A stretch of 64,000 nt of DNA from positions 62,001-126,000 of the forward strand of contig NZ_PIQJ01000001.1 in assembly GCF_004214835.1 (NCBI RefSeq). The letters run 5' to 3'. Numbering within the stretch: the stretch's first letter is position 1; each line of letters opens with the position of its first letter. Made by a program: the position numbers and the translations under genes. Under the pieces are notes generated by a model. That model did not search any database. It saw nothing but the letters and a program-made list of their open reading frames with translations, and was not told the DNA's origin. Shown here piece by piece: positions 8,016 through 17,228 of this stretch. The stretch is from Pseudidiomarina tainanensis (GTDB lineage: Bacteria; Pseudomonadota; Gammaproteobacteria; Enterobacterales; Alteromonadaceae).

Positions 8016-8759
8016 ATGGATGCCATTTTATACACGGCGATGAATGGGGCACGCCAAACACTCGATGAACAATCGGTGGTGACCCATAACTTGAGTAACG
8101 CATCAACCACGGGTTTTCGAGCGCAACTTGCGGCAGCTCGAGCGGTACCAGTGAATGGTGCTGGTGTATTGGACACGCGGGTGGCGGCAGTGACCGCCAC
8201 TGGTTTGTTTGATACGTCAGCTGGTGCGATTCAAACAACCGAACGTGATTTGGATGTGGCGCTTGATCAAGCCAACTGGTTAGCGGTGCAAACGCCTGCT
8301 GGTGAGGCCTATACCAAACGTGGTGATTTGCAGATTGATGCCGACGGGCAACTCATGGTTAACGGCATGCCGGTATTAGGTGACGGTGGCCCGATTTTAT
8401 TGCCATTGGGCACGCAAGTTTCAATCGGTAACGACGGTACGGTTAGCGGTATCGGTATGGGCGGTAATGCGAATGAGTTGGTTCCGCTTGACCGCATTAA
8501 ACTAGTTCGTGTTGACCAGCCGAATCAGCTTCAACGCAGCGACGATGGTTGGTTTCGAACTCCGGTCGGTGCCGCGTTGCAACGTGACGAAAATGCACAA
8601 CTGGTGTCTGGCGCCCTTGAGGGGAGCAACGTGAATACCATCGAAGCCATGGTGGCGATGATTGATACCCAGCGTCGTTATGACCTCAATATGAGTGTGA
8701 TTACGACAGCCGATGAATCAGCGCAACAGGCGAATAGCTTGCTATCGGTGCGAGGCTAA
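8016..8759 (+). CDS. flgF: FlgF, proximal rod protein
   Basis: A 247-residue rod protein. It starts MDAILYTAMNGARQTLDEQS with LSNASTTGFRAQLAA, has TERDLDVALDQANWLAVQTP and YTKRGDLQIDADGQLMVNG in the middle, and ends with GSNVNTIEAMVAMIDTQRRYD. These are the FlgF/FlgG-type motifs, and the position before flgG is standard. The 40-base gap after flgE is the longest between flgB and flgJ; I see no promoter in it. Confidence 0.95.
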   Translation: MDAILYTAMNGARQTLDEQSVVTHNLSNASTTGFRAQLAAARAVPVNGAGVLDTRVAAVTATGLFDTSAGAIQTTERDLDVALDQANWLAVQTPAGEAYTKRGDLQIDADGQLMVNGMPVLGDGGPILLPLGTQVSIGNDGTVSGIGMGGNANELVPLDRIKLVRVDQPNQLQRSDDGWFRTPVGAALQRDENAQLVSGALEGSNVNTIEAMVAMIDTQRRYDLNMSVITTADESAQQANSLLSVRG

Positions 8760-8784
8760 GCACCGAGTTAAGTGGAGATAAGAC

Positions 8785-9567
8785 ATGATTAAATCGTTAT
8801 GGACAGCTAAAACAGGTTTGACGGCACAACAACAACAGTTGGACGTCATCACCAATAACTTGGCTAACGTGAATACGTCGGGCTTTAAACGTTCGCGCGC
8901 TGTTTTTGAAGACTTGCTGTATCAAAACATGCGTCAGCCGGGTGCCATGAATAACGCCCAAGATAGCTTACCTTCTGGTTTGCAGGTCGGTACTGGGGTG
9001 CGCGCTGTGGCAACTGAGCGTTTACACACCCAAGGTAGCTTAAATAATACTGAAAACTCGCGTGATTTGGCGATTAGCGGTAAAGGCTATTTTCAAGTGT
9101 TGATGCCAGATGGCTCTATTGCGTACACCCGTGACGGTAGCTTTCAAGTCAACCAAGATGGACAAATGGTGACGGCGAATGGTTTTCCTCTAGAGCCAGC
9201 TATTTTTCTTCCAGCTAACGCGATGAGTGTGACCATTGGTCAAGACGGTATCGTCACCGTGACTCAACCAGGCAACACCCAGAATATGCAAGTGGGCCAA
9301 ATTACTTTGGCGATGTTTATGAATGATGCAGGCCTGGAAGCGCGTGGTGGTAATTTGTACGTTGAAACCCAAGCGTCAGGCGCACCCACCGAATCACTTC
9401 CAGGTATGAATGGCGCCGGTACGTTATTTCAAGGTTTCGTTGAGGCTTCTAACGTGAACGTAGTGGAAGAAATGGTCAATATGATTCAAACCCAACGCGC
9501 TTACGAAATTAATAGCCGAGCGATTTCGAGTAGTGACGAGATGCTGGCGCGCTTAAGCCAGTTGTAA
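8785..9567 (+). CDS. flgG: FlgG, distal rod protein
   Basis: A 260-residue protein, the usual FlgG length. It begins [20 protein letters not shown] with [20 protein letters not shown], then has the FlgG-specific stretch [36 protein letters not shown], and ends [22 protein letters not shown]. FlgG makes the distal rod that crosses the P and L rings. A GGAG site 7 bases before the ATG fixes the start. Confidence 0.97.
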   Translation: MIKSLWTAKTGLTAQQQQLDVITNNLANVNTSGFKRSRAVFEDLLYQNMRQPGAMNNAQDSLPSGLQVGTGVRAVATERLHTQGSLNNTENSRDLAISGKGYFQVLMPDGSIAYTRDGSFQVNQDGQMVTANGFPLEPAIFLPANAMSVTIGQDGIVTVTQPGNTQNMQVGQITLAMFMNDAGLEARGGNLYVETQASGAPTESLPGMNGAGTLFQGFVEASNVNVVEEMVNMIQTQRAYEINSRAISSSDEMLARLSQL

Positions 9568-9587
9568 ATTAGCGAGGTAGTTTGGTG

Positions 9588-10250
9588 ATGCGCGCGGTAT
9601 TTATTCTAGTTGGTGGTTTGTTTATGGTGGGGTGTAGTAGCGCGCCGCCAGAGCCAGTCGTGGTTGAGCCCTATGCCCCTGTGGTGATTCCAAAGAATGC
9701 CGAAGCCGAGCCTAACGGCGCGATTTACCAGGCTCGAAATGGTTATATTCCACTGTTTGAAGACCAACGTCCGCGTCGCTCAGGCGACATTATTACGATT
9801 GTTCTTGAAGAGCAGGTCAGCGCAACTAAAAATGCCTCGTCGCAATCGTCTCGGGCAAGCAATATCGGTATGGATTTAGAAGGCTTACCAGATGCACTGG
9901 AGCAACTCGCGGAGTACGGCTTTAACATCGGTAGCGCAAATGATTTTGCCGGCTCTGGCGCTAGCAGTGCCTCGAATCAGTTCTCCGGCATTATCACCGT
10001 GCAAGTGATGCATGTTTTACCGAACGGCAATTTACGCGTTCGCGGTGAAAAGCAAATCGCGATTAATCAAGGCACTGAATATATACGCTTTTCTGGTGTG
10101 GTGAATCCGCGCAGCATCAATGGACAAAATAGCGTGCTATCAAGTGCGGTGGCTGATGCCCGCCTTGAATACATTGGCGATGGGTATATAAACCAAGCGC
10201 AACAACAAGGTTGGTTGCAGCGGTTTTTTAACTACATCACGCCGTTCTAA
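9588..10250 (+). CDS. flgH: FlgH, L-ring lipoprotein
   Basis: About 220 residues. The start is ATG 9588; an in-frame GTG (9585) and TTG (9582) are also possible with the GAGG site at 9574-9577. A lipoprotein signal is clear: hydrophobic GGLFMVGC-SS, with Cys lipidated at about residue 16. FlgH signatures follow: ARNGYIPLFEDQRPRRSGDI, ITIVLEEQVSATKNAS, then FSGIITVQVMHVLPNGNLRV and GEKQIAINQGTEYIRFSGVV. It forms the outer-membrane L ring around the rod, consistent with a Gram-negative host. Confidence 0.96.
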   Translation: MRAVFILVGGLFMVGCSSAPPEPVVVEPYAPVVIPKNAEAEPNGAIYQARNGYIPLFEDQRPRRSGDIITIVLEEQVSATKNASSQSSRASNIGMDLEGLPDALEQLAEYGFNIGSANDFAGSGASSASNQFSGIITVQVMHVLPNGNLRVRGEKQIAINQGTEYIRFSGVVNPRSINGQNSVLSSAVADARLEYIGDGYINQAQQQGWLQRFFNYITPF

Positions 10251-10264
10251 CGAGGGATTTTGAT

Positions 10265-11359
10265 ATGTTGCGACAGCTTATTTTGCTCGCAGTGATTACG
10301 GTGACCAGTTGCGGTACTGCTTACGCTGAGCGAATTAAAGATTTAGCCAATTTTGCAGGTGTACGCAGCAACAGTCTGGTTGGTTATGGTTTAGTTGTTG
10401 GCCTTGATGGCTCGGGTGACCAAACCATGCAAGCGCCATTTACTGGGCAAAGCATGACCAACATGCTGGCGCAGCTTGGTGTCACTATTCCGCCTGGTAC
10501 CAACATGCAATTGCGCAATGTCGCCGCTGTGATGGTGACCGCAACTTTGCCCGCCTTTGCCCGTCCGGGACAACAGCTTGATGTGGTGGTTTCGTCGATT
10601 GGTAACGCCCGCAGTTTGCGTGGCGGAACGTTATTAATGACGCCACTTAAAGGTGCTGATGGGCAAGTGTATGCCTTGGCACAAGGCAACCTGTTGATTA
10701 ACGGCGCTAGCGCTGAATCACAAGGTTCATCGGCGGTCATTAATCAGCAAGCCGGTGGTCGTATTTCGAATGGTGCTACCGTTGAACGTCAGGTGGCGCT
10801 TGATTTGGCCCGCATGAATCTGCAACTGAACCTCAAAGAAGCAGATTTTACCACCGCACTAAATATGGTCGACCGCATTAACAATGAGTTTGGTTATTCG
10901 GTTGCTAGCGCCATTGATGGCGGCTCAATTGAATTGCAAAGCCCTCAAGACGCCAACGATCGCGTACGATTTATGGCTCGAGTTGAAAATATCGATGTGC
11001 GCCCAGGTGCGGCCGATCCTCGTGTGGTACTCAATTCACGTACAGGTTCAGTCGTGTTAAGTGGCCCAGTGACATTGCGTCAGGCTGCAGTAGCACATGG
11101 TAATTTGTCTGTCACCATTGCCAGCCGTCCGTTTGTGAGCCAACCACCAGCACTGAGTGGCGGGGATACAGTCACTGGCACCGCAGCAGACATCACAATC
11201 GAGCAAGAAGAAGCGTCGCTACAAATGGTTGAAGGCGTTGAGCTGATGGAAGTTGTGCAAGCACTGAACAGCTTAGGTGCAACACCGAGTGATCTCATGG
11301 CTATTTTGCAGGCGTTGCAAGCCTCCGGCGCACTGCGCGCTGAATTGGAGATTATCTAA
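10265..11359 (+). CDS. flgI: FlgI, P-ring protein
   Basis: A 364-residue secreted protein with a signal peptide ending near AYA-E (residue 21). FlgI signatures: ERIKDLANFAGVRSNSLVGY, GLVVGLDGSGDQT, FTGQSMTNMLAQLGV and PPGTNMQLRNVAAVMVTATL. It builds the peptidoglycan-level P ring with help from FlgA. The stop codon overlaps the flgJ start (TAATG), implying coupled translation. Confidence 0.97.
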   Translation: MLRQLILLAVITVTSCGTAYAERIKDLANFAGVRSNSLVGYGLVVGLDGSGDQTMQAPFTGQSMTNMLAQLGVTIPPGTNMQLRNVAAVMVTATLPAFARPGQQLDVVVSSIGNARSLRGGTLLMTPLKGADGQVYALAQGNLLINGASAESQGSSAVINQQAGGRISNGATVERQVALDLARMNLQLNLKEADFTTALNMVDRINNEFGYSVASAIDGGSIELQSPQDANDRVRFMARVENIDVRPGAADPRVVLNSRTGSVVLSGPVTLRQAAVAHGNLSVTIASRPFVSQPPALSGGDTVTGTAADITIEQEEASLQMVEGVELMEVVQALNSLGATPSDLMAILQALQASGALRAELEII

Positions 11360-11673
11360 TGGCGAATTCGGTGAGCTCTGTTGGGTTGGCAATCGACGCG
11401 CAGCAACTTAACGAACTTAAAAAGCAAAGTCATGCTCAGCCGCAACAAGCAGCGGCGGAAGCAGCCCGTCAATTTGAAGCCCTGTTTATTCAGCAAATGA
11501 TGAAAACCATGCGCGAAGCCGGTGGCGAGTCAGAATTATTTAATAGCTCAGCGATGCGAACATACACCGACATGTTCGATCAACAACTCGCGACCGAGGT
11601 TGCCGGCAAAGGGATTGGTCTTGCGGATCAGCTGTTGCAGCAATTGCACCAAGAGCAAGGCAAAAAGCCATAA
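11359..11673 (+). CDS. flgJ: FlgJ, rod-cap protein lacking the muramidase domain
   Basis: Only 104 residues. The FlgJ N-terminal rod-cap (Rod-binding) domain is present: EAARQFEALFIQQMMKTMRE, ELFNSSAMRTYTDMFDQQLA and KGIGLADQLLQQL. Enterobacterial FlgJ is about three times longer and carries a C-terminal glucosaminidase that opens peptidoglycan for the rod; that domain is absent, and the frame ends cleanly with no remnant in the 50 bases before flgK. Single-domain FlgJ is known in several phyla, where a separate lytic enzyme serves. The start overlaps the flgI stop. Confidence 0.93.
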   Translation: MANSVSSVGLAIDAQQLNELKKQSHAQPQQAAAEAARQFEALFIQQMMKTMREAGGESELFNSSAMRTYTDMFDQQLATEVAGKGIGLADQLLQQLHQEQGKKP

Positions 11674-11697
11674 AGTTATTAGCGCTGGTGCCGATAA
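11671..11697 (+). promoter_or_regulatory. Sigma-28 (FliA) promoter of flgKL
   Basis: -35 TAAAGTTA (11671-11678, one mismatch to consensus), 11-base spacer, -10 GCCGATAA (11690-11697, perfect). It begins at the flgJ stop codon and lies 28 bases before flgK, so flgKL can be expressed late and independently of the flgB operon, as in enterobacteria. Confidence 0.9.
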
Positions 11698-11724
11698 CTT
11701 CGGTAACAGTATTAGGGAGCAGGC

Positions 11725-13329
11725 ATGAGTATCTTTTCAATTGGTTTAAGCGGATTACGCGCAGCTCAAACAGGGCTTTATGCCACCAGTGGTAACATCA
11801 GTAACGTCAATACACCGGGCTACAATCGTGAAATTGTCCAGCTTGGCGAAAATCGCACCAGCGGTGTATTAGTCAATGGTATTGAGCGCCAATTTAACCA
11901 ATTTGTCGCAACGCGTTTGAATGCTTCTAGTGGCTCGTTAGCATCACTTGAAACCTATTACAGTCAAGTGCGCCAAATTGATAACCTCCTCTCCGATGAT
12001 CGCTCCGGCTTAGCGCCGGTGATGCAAGAATTCTTTAATGCACTGGGTCAAATGAACAGTAACCCGGCTGATCCCTCAGCACGTGCCGGCGTGCTTGGTA
12101 CCGCCAGCACACTTGTGAGCCAATTCAAATCCTTTGATAATTATTTGCAGGATATTGAAAGTAGCGTGAATGGCGAAATAAAGTTTGAAGTGGACACGAT
12201 TAACACGCTATCGCAGCAAATTAGCTCGTTAAATAAAGAAATTCTGATTGCACGCTCAGGTAACGGCGAAGCGCCAAACAGTTTATTGAACCAGCGCGAT
12301 AAGATGGTTCATGATTTATCTCAGCGTATTGATGTGCGCGTGCATGAACAAAAATCAGGCTCGTATACCATTTCATTGAATAACGGTTCGCCGTTGGTTT
12401 CGGGTGACACCGCGTATCAATTGGATGCGGTGACGGATAACGCGGATCCAACCCGCATCGCGGTTTTTTATAATGACGTGGCGGGAAATCAAATTCAGCT
12501 CAAAGAGTCGACCTTTAATCGGGGCAGCTTGAGCGGCTTAATGGAGTTTCGTTCAAAAAGCCTCGACACCATGCGGAATCAACTTGGCCAAATGGTTCGA
12601 GTTTTCACCGATGCGTTTAATCAACAACACCAAGCTGGGGTTGATTTAAACCAAGATCCAGGCCAAGCCATGTTTGGCGCTGGTAATCCAATAGCCTATA
12701 GCAATTCACGCAATTCCGGTACTGGCACAGCCGCGGTTCAAATCAGTGATGCCAATGCGCTATTGGCGGCAGATTACGATATCAAGTTAACTGATACCGG
12801 CTATGAAGTACGCCGTATGGATAATGGGAAATTGGTGAATGCCACCTTTGATGGTGCCACCGATACTTTGGCCTTTAACGGGTTAGAAGTGACCATGACC
12901 GGCGCAGTGAGTCAAGGCGATAGCTTCCGAGTGCGGCCGCTGGTGAATCAAGCACAAAGCTTTGAACTGCTGTTATCCGAAGGTTCGCAATTGGCGGCGG
13001 CGCAGTCGTCAGCGAGCGGTGATAACCGCAACGGCTTAGCGTTACTTGATTTGCAGAATCAGATGCTGGTGGAAGGCAAGGGTACCTTTAACCAAGCCTA
13101 CGGCACCATGGTGAGCACACTGGGTAACCAGATAAACGTAGTTCAAGCCAACTTGGCAGCGCAAGAAGGTCTGACTGAGCAATTAACGGCGCTACAACAA
13201 TCCGAGTCAGGTGTGAACCTCGACGAAGAAGCAGCTAATTTGATTCGCTTCCAACAATATTATCAAGCCAACGCCAAAGTGATTGAGACCGGAACAACGA
13301 TTCTCGATACCATTTTGCAATTGCGCTAA
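11725..13329 (+). CDS. flgK: FlgK, first hook-filament junction protein
   Basis: A 534-residue axial protein. It starts MSIFSIGLSGLRAAQTGLYA with SGNISNVNTPGYNRE, the FlgK signature, and ends with GVNLDEEAANLIRFQQYYQANAKVI and a coiled coil. It joins the hook to the filament and is chaperoned by FlgN. A GGGAGCAGG ribosome site precedes the ATG. Transcribed from the sigma-28 promoter just upstream and possibly by read-through from flgB. Confidence 0.96.
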   Translation: MSIFSIGLSGLRAAQTGLYATSGNISNVNTPGYNREIVQLGENRTSGVLVNGIERQFNQFVATRLNASSGSLASLETYYSQVRQIDNLLSDDRSGLAPVMQEFFNALGQMNSNPADPSARAGVLGTASTLVSQFKSFDNYLQDIESSVNGEIKFEVDTINTLSQQISSLNKEILIARSGNGEAPNSLLNQRDKMVHDLSQRIDVRVHEQKSGSYTISLNNGSPLVSGDTAYQLDAVTDNADPTRIAVFYNDVAGNQIQLKESTFNRGSLSGLMEFRSKSLDTMRNQLGQMVRVFTDAFNQQHQAGVDLNQDPGQAMFGAGNPIAYSNSRNSGTGTAAVQISDANALLAADYDIKLTDTGYEVRRMDNGKLVNATFDGATDTLAFNGLEVTMTGAVSQGDSFRVRPLVNQAQSFELLLSEGSQLAAAQSSASGDNRNGLALLDLQNQMLVEGKGTFNQAYGTMVSTLGNQINVVQANLAAQEGLTEQLTALQQSESGVNLDEEAANLIRFQQYYQANAKVIETGTTILDTILQLR

Positions 13330-13352
13330 CCAGACAACGCGGAGTTTAGATT

Positions 13353-14549
13353 ATGCGAATTAGCACTCTCACTATGTACAACCAAAGCGTGTCATCGATG
13401 AATCGGCAGCAGACCGAATTCATGAAAATTGGTCAGCAAATTGCCAGTGGTAAGCGCATCGTGAACATTTCAGATGATCCGCAAGCCATGACGCAAGCGA
13501 TTAACATCGGGCAGTCAAAAGCAGTTTCCAGTCAATTCAGCGATGCGCGCGTTGGTGTTCGTAATGCCCTTGCGCAAGAAGAAAGCGTTTTAAACTCGGT
13601 CAATGATGTGTATTCGCGAGCGAAAACACTCATGGTTCAGGCCTCGAGTGACACCTTATCTGATGCAGATCGCGCTTCGGTTGCGAGCGAAATTCGTGGG
13701 TTGTATGAATCGTTAGTTGGCTTGGCCAATACACGTGACGGTAATGGGCGCTATTTATTCGGCGGCTATCAAGACGACACTGCGCCGTTTGTGCGTGATG
13801 TGAATGGTAATGTCGATTACGTCGGCAATCCAAACGTGCGTGAGCAACAAGTTGATGGTGACCGACGGATGGCGATTGGTCATTCGGGTGACGAAATTTT
13901 TCGCTCGGTGCATGGCAGCGCCACTTATCTAGCTGATGCTGGCATGACTAATCAAGGCACTATGCAATTTAACGGGATTAATATCGTCGATTCTAATCAC
14001 CCGGATTTTGGTCTGGCCTATGATATCGAATTTGCCGATAACGCTGGGCAAATGCAGTACCGCGTAAACGGTGGTGCATGGGCGGATTATAATGACCCAA
14101 GCGCGATTGCTTTAGGCGGTATCGAAGTGGAGTTGGAAGGAATGCCTGCCACAGGTGATACTCTTCGTGTTGCGCGCGGGCAAGACAGCAATATGGATAT
14201 TTTTCGCAGCTTCGAAAAAGCCTTAGCGGTACTTGATAATCCAGCCAATACCGACGCTGAAAAAGCCCAACGGACGAATACCATGCGTACGGTGATGCGT
14301 GAGTTTGATAACGGTATGGATAATGTACTGACTACCCGCGCTGAAGTGGGCGCTCGTTTAAATGAGCTGGACGCGCTGGACACGATTGGTGGCAATCGCA
14401 CCTTAGCGTACGAACAGGCATTGTCTGATTTGGTTGATTTGGACTATGTGGAAGCGGCGTCGCAATATAGTGTGCGGATGGTTGGTTTGCAGGCGGCACA
14501 AAAGGCGTTTGTGGACATGAAAGACATGAGTTTGTTTAAGTTCCTTTAA
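13353..14549 (+). CDS. flgL: FlgL, second hook-filament junction protein
   Basis: A 398-residue flagellin-like protein. The start MRISTLTMYNQSVSSMNRQQ and the IASGKRIVNISDDPQAMTQA block are the FlgL/flagellin D0-D1 motif; the end has GARLNELDALDTIGGNRTLA and DLDYVEAASQYSVRMVGLQA. It is longer than the enterobacterial protein (about 317 residues), with the extra length in the central surface domain. It is the last gene of the flg run and converges on fliR. Confidence 0.95.
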   Translation: MRISTLTMYNQSVSSMNRQQTEFMKIGQQIASGKRIVNISDDPQAMTQAINIGQSKAVSSQFSDARVGVRNALAQEESVLNSVNDVYSRAKTLMVQASSDTLSDADRASVASEIRGLYESLVGLANTRDGNGRYLFGGYQDDTAPFVRDVNGNVDYVGNPNVREQQVDGDRRMAIGHSGDEIFRSVHGSATYLADAGMTNQGTMQFNGINIVDSNHPDFGLAYDIEFADNAGQMQYRVNGGAWADYNDPSAIALGGIEVELEGMPATGDTLRVARGQDSNMDIFRSFEKALAVLDNPANTDAEKAQRTNTMRTVMREFDNGMDNVLTTRAEVGARLNELDALDTIGGNRTLAYEQALSDLVDLDYVEAASQYSVRMVGLQAAQKAFVDMKDMSLFKFL

Positions 14550-14558
14550 AAACAACTA

Positions 14559-14632
14559 CGATATTAGCTATTAGATATTAGAACGGTTGTTTTGCGCTCT
14601 TCCTAATATCTAATATCCAATAGCTAATATCG
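14559..14632. repeat. Inverted repeat of AT-rich heptamers between flgL and fliR
   Basis: Left arm 14559-14581 (CGATATTAGCTATTAGATATT plus AG) and right arm 14603-14632 are inverted copies. The right arm carries one extra 7-base unit and one base change. A 21-base spacer with GGTTGTTTTGCGC lies between them. The unit is close to GATATTA with a 7-base period. The element sits between two converging genes, so it may act as a bidirectional transcription end, but there is no classic GC stem with a T run. A related element is at 59785-59919. Confidence 0.75.
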
Positions 14633-14642
14633 CTTTTGTAGT

Positions 14643-15422
14643 TTACATGGCGAGGAGGACTTGCTCGACCATGTCGAGGCCGAGGCGGAATAGGCGCTGA
14701 AGATATCCGCCGAGCTCGGTTGTTAGTACCGTCATTAATATGAGACCGAGTGTTAGCGACATTGGGAAACCAACCGAGAATACGGTGAGCTGTGGCGCAG
14801 AGCGGTTCAAGATGCCAAGCGTTAGGTTCACAATGAGTAGGGCACCAAACACCGGCAATGCGAGCAAGATCCCCGAGCTAAAGACCACCAGACCGAAACG
14901 CGCGACTTGTTCAAATGCACCGGCATTCAAACCGAGTGTGCCAATCGGCAAAAACTCAAATGAACGCGCAAGAATTTCCAGCATAATTAAATGCCCATCA
15001 ATCGCTAAAAACATGAGAATTGCGAAGGTATAGAACACCCGCGAAAGAATCATCGTGTTAGCGCCGCTATCAGGCGAAAAGAAGGTAGCGAAGGCGAGAC
15101 CCATTTGTAGGCCGATATACTCACCTGCAGCCTGTACGGCCGCAAATACCACCTGAACCACCAAGCCAATGGTGACACCAATAATAATTTGCTCAACGAT
15201 AATGCCGAAGCTGGCCCAGGAAAATAAGGGAATGTCGGGTAATGGCGGTAATATCGGCGCAATAATGACACTAAAAATGAGGGCTAAACCCAATTTGACT
15301 TGGTTGGGGATGCTGGAGTGACTGAAAACCGGCGCAATAAGTAGTAGCCCAGTAAAGCGGCAAAACGGCCACAGAAATAGGCTTATCCATTCTTGCAGTT
15401 GCGCGAAAGTCACCGTAATCAT
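14643..15422 (-). CDS. fliR: FliR, flagellar export gate protein
   Basis: A 259-residue membrane protein with about six hydrophobic segments. It shows LFLWPFCRFTGLLLIAPVFS near the start and YIGLQMGLAFATFFSPDSG, the FliR signature, near the middle. With FliP and FliQ it forms the core export gate of the flagellar type III apparatus. It is the last gene of the fliFGHIJKLMNOPQR run, 11 bases after fliQ. Confidence 0.96.
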   Translation of the reverse strand: MITVTFAQLQEWISLFLWPFCRFTGLLLIAPVFSHSSIPNQVKLGLALIFSVIIAPILPPLPDIPLFSWASFGIIVEQIIIGVTIGLVVQVVFAAVQAAGEYIGLQMGLAFATFFSPDSGANTMILSRVFYTFAILMFLAIDGHLIMLEILARSFEFLPIGTLGLNAGAFEQVARFGLVVFSSGILLALPVFGALLIVNLTLGILNRSAPQLTVFSVGFPMSLTLGLILMTVLTTELGGYLQRLFRLGLDMVEQVLLAM

Positions 15423-15433
15423 GCGCGACTCCG

Positions 15434-15703
15434 CTATTGAATCATCGACGGAATATTGGTGAATAGCCGTGTTGTAAAATCAATAATGAGTTGCAGCAAA
15501 TAGGGGCCAATAAGCACTAAAACCGCGAGAACGCCTAGAATTTTCGGAATAAAACTCAAGGTCATTTCGTTAATCTGCGTTGCCGCTTGAAACAAGCTGA
15601 TGAGCAAGCCCAGTAGCAATGCAGTGAGCAACAATGGGCCGGCAAGGTACACGCACAATAGCATGGCTTGGTAGGCAATGGTCATGACCGTTTCGGGTGT
15701 CAT
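15434..15703 (-). CDS. fliQ: FliQ, flagellar export gate protein
   Basis: An 89-residue protein, the standard FliQ length, with two membrane helices (roughly residues 15-38 and 52-75). The motif LFQAATQINEMTLSFIPKIL lies between them and is diagnostic. It forms part of the FliPQR export gate. The neighbours fliP and fliR and short gaps are as expected. Confidence 0.96.
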   Translation of the reverse strand: MTPETVMTIAYQAMLLCVYLAGPLLLTALLLGLLISLFQAATQINEMTLSFIPKILGVLAVLVLIGPYLLQLIIDFTTRLFTNIPSMIQ

Positions 15704-15712
15704 TATCGCCTC

Positions 15713-16456
15713 CTACACATAGAAACTGGCTGCAAGAGAGCCAATGAGCAACTGCCAACCATCAACGAGCACAAACAACATGAGTTTGAACGGCAGTGAG
15801 ATAGTCGCTGGCGGCACCATCATCATACCGAGAGCCATCAGTACACTCGCCACAACTAAGTCGATAATCAAAAACGGAATAAAAATAGTAAAACCAATTT
15901 GAAACGCGGTTTTCAGTTCGCTGGTCACAAACGATGGCACTAAGACATGGAACGGCACGTCCTGTGGTGTTGCAATAGGACCAACATTAGCCAAGTTAGC
16001 GAACAGAGCTAAATCAGGTTCGCGAGTTTGCGCAAGCATAAATTCACGCAGTGGGCCGGAGGCGAGCTCTAAAAATTGCGGGAAATCGATACTGTCTTGG
16101 CTAAACGGTAGCCAAGCAATGTCATATATTTGGTTGAACACCGGCGCCATAATAAAAAATGTGAGAAATAGCGCAAGGCCGAGTAATACTTGATTCGGCG
16201 GAGCCGATTGCGTTCCCATCGCAGTTCGCAATAAACCAAAGACGATGATCAAACGAACGAAGCAGGTCATCATGAGCATGACGGCCGGTAAAAATGTCAG
16301 ACTCGTCAAAAATAGTAAGGTTTGAAGCGACAACGACCACTGTTGTCCACCGTTTTCAGTCGGCTCTACCAAAACACCAGGAATGGATTGAGCAAAGGCT
16401 TCAAAAGGCAAGCCGAGCGTCACGATGATTAACGATAGAAACCAAACACGACGCAT
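15713..16456 (-). CDS. fliP: FliP, flagellar export gate protein
   Basis: A 247-residue protein with a cleavable signal peptide (cleavage near AFA-Q, residue 23), typical for FliP. Signatures: [40 protein letters not shown], the [18 protein letters not shown] block and [20 protein letters not shown]. FliP forms the ring of the export gate with FliQ and FliR, aided by FliO. Its first base overlaps the last base of fliO, indicating coupling. Confidence 0.97.
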   Translation of the reverse strand: MRRVWFLSLIIVTLGLPFEAFAQSIPGVLVEPTENGGQQWSLSLQTLLFLTSLTFLPAVMLMMTCFVRLIIVFGLLRTAMGTQSAPPNQVLLGLALFLTFFIMAPVFNQIYDIAWLPFSQDSIDFPQFLELASGPLREFMLAQTREPDLALFANLANVGPIATPQDVPFHVLVPSFVTSELKTAFQIGFTIFIPFLIIDLVVASVLMALGMMMVPPATISLPFKLMLFVLVDGWQLLIGSLAASFYV

Positions 16457-16827
16457 TAGTTTGTCTCTTTCGATGTGTCTGAGGTATTTTTATTGAGAGC
16501 CTGTTGCAATCGAGTGGCAAAGCTATTCAGTTGCGGTTCAGGGCGCTCTTGGGCCGGCATTTCATGGAGTTTGGTGATGTTGCCGGAAGCCACGCCAAGT
16601 ACCAGCCAAGTGTCTTTCAGCTCGACAATAACAACGCGTTCTCGTTGCCCGACCGATACCGAACCCACCACGCTCAGTAGTTTCGAATGCCCCAACGATG
16701 TGCCGTTTAATTTACGAAACAACCAAGCGCACAGCAAAATAATGCCGATGATTAAAATCAGCACTACTGTTACTTGGCCGAGCAGTGCAAGGCCGCTATC
16801 TAGCTCTACTGAGGTTGATTCGTTCAT
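16456..16827 (-). CDS. fliO: FliO, flagellar export gate assembly protein
   Basis: A 123-residue protein with one N-terminal membrane helix (about residues 13-38) and a small cytoplasmic domain with the FliO pattern: [21 protein letters not shown] followed by [19 protein letters not shown]. FliO helps the FliP ring assemble. It overlaps fliN by 4 bases and fliP by 1 base. Confidence 0.92.
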   Translation of the reverse strand: MNESTSVELDSGLALLGQVTVVLILIIGIILLCAWLFRKLNGTSLGHSKLLSVVGSVSVGQRERVVIVELKDTWLVLGVASGNITKLHEMPAQERPEPQLNSFATRLQQALNKNTSDTSKETN

Positions 16828-17228
16828 CGATTTAACTTTTGTACTCGTTCAGAAGGCGTCACAATTTCGGTAATGCGAATACCGTATTTATCATCTAAAA
16901 CAACGACTTCGCCCTGTGCAATCAGGTAGCCATTGATAAGAATATCCATCGGCTCCCCAGCTAAACCGTCTAATTCGACGACAGAACCTTGGGCTAATTC
17001 GAGTAATTGCTTGATGGTGATACGCGTACGCCCTAGCTCAACGCTCAATTTCACCGGAATATCCATGATGATATCTAGCTCATTCATGGAGCCAGCTTGT
17101 GCGGTATTCTCTAGTGGTTTAAAAACGCTGTTCGCATTCTCGTCTGGCGCTGCATCAGCTTGTTCTTCGAGTGCATCTGCCCAAGGGTCTTGCTCGTTAT
17201 CTGGGTTTACTTTGTCGTTATTCGTCAT
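16824..17228 (-). CDS. fliN: FliN, C-ring switch protein
   Basis: A 134-residue protein. The frame opens upstream to 17315, but the start is the ATG at 17228 (or 17231), because an AAGGAG site lies just before it and the upstream text overlaps fliM. The C-terminal SpoA domain is clear: IPVKLSVELGRTRITIKQLL, QGSVVELDGLAGEPMDILIN and GEVVVLDDKYGIRITEIV. The N-terminal part is acidic and variable. FliN forms the base of the switch C ring with FliM and binds FliH. It overlaps the fliM stop by 11 bases. Confidence 0.95.
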   Translation of the reverse strand: MTNNDKVNPDNEQDPWADALEEQADAAPDENANSVFKPLENTAQAGSMNELDIIMDIPVKLSVELGRTRITIKQLLELAQGSVVELDGLAGEPMDILINGYLIAQGEVVVLDDKYGIRITEIVTPSERVQKLNR

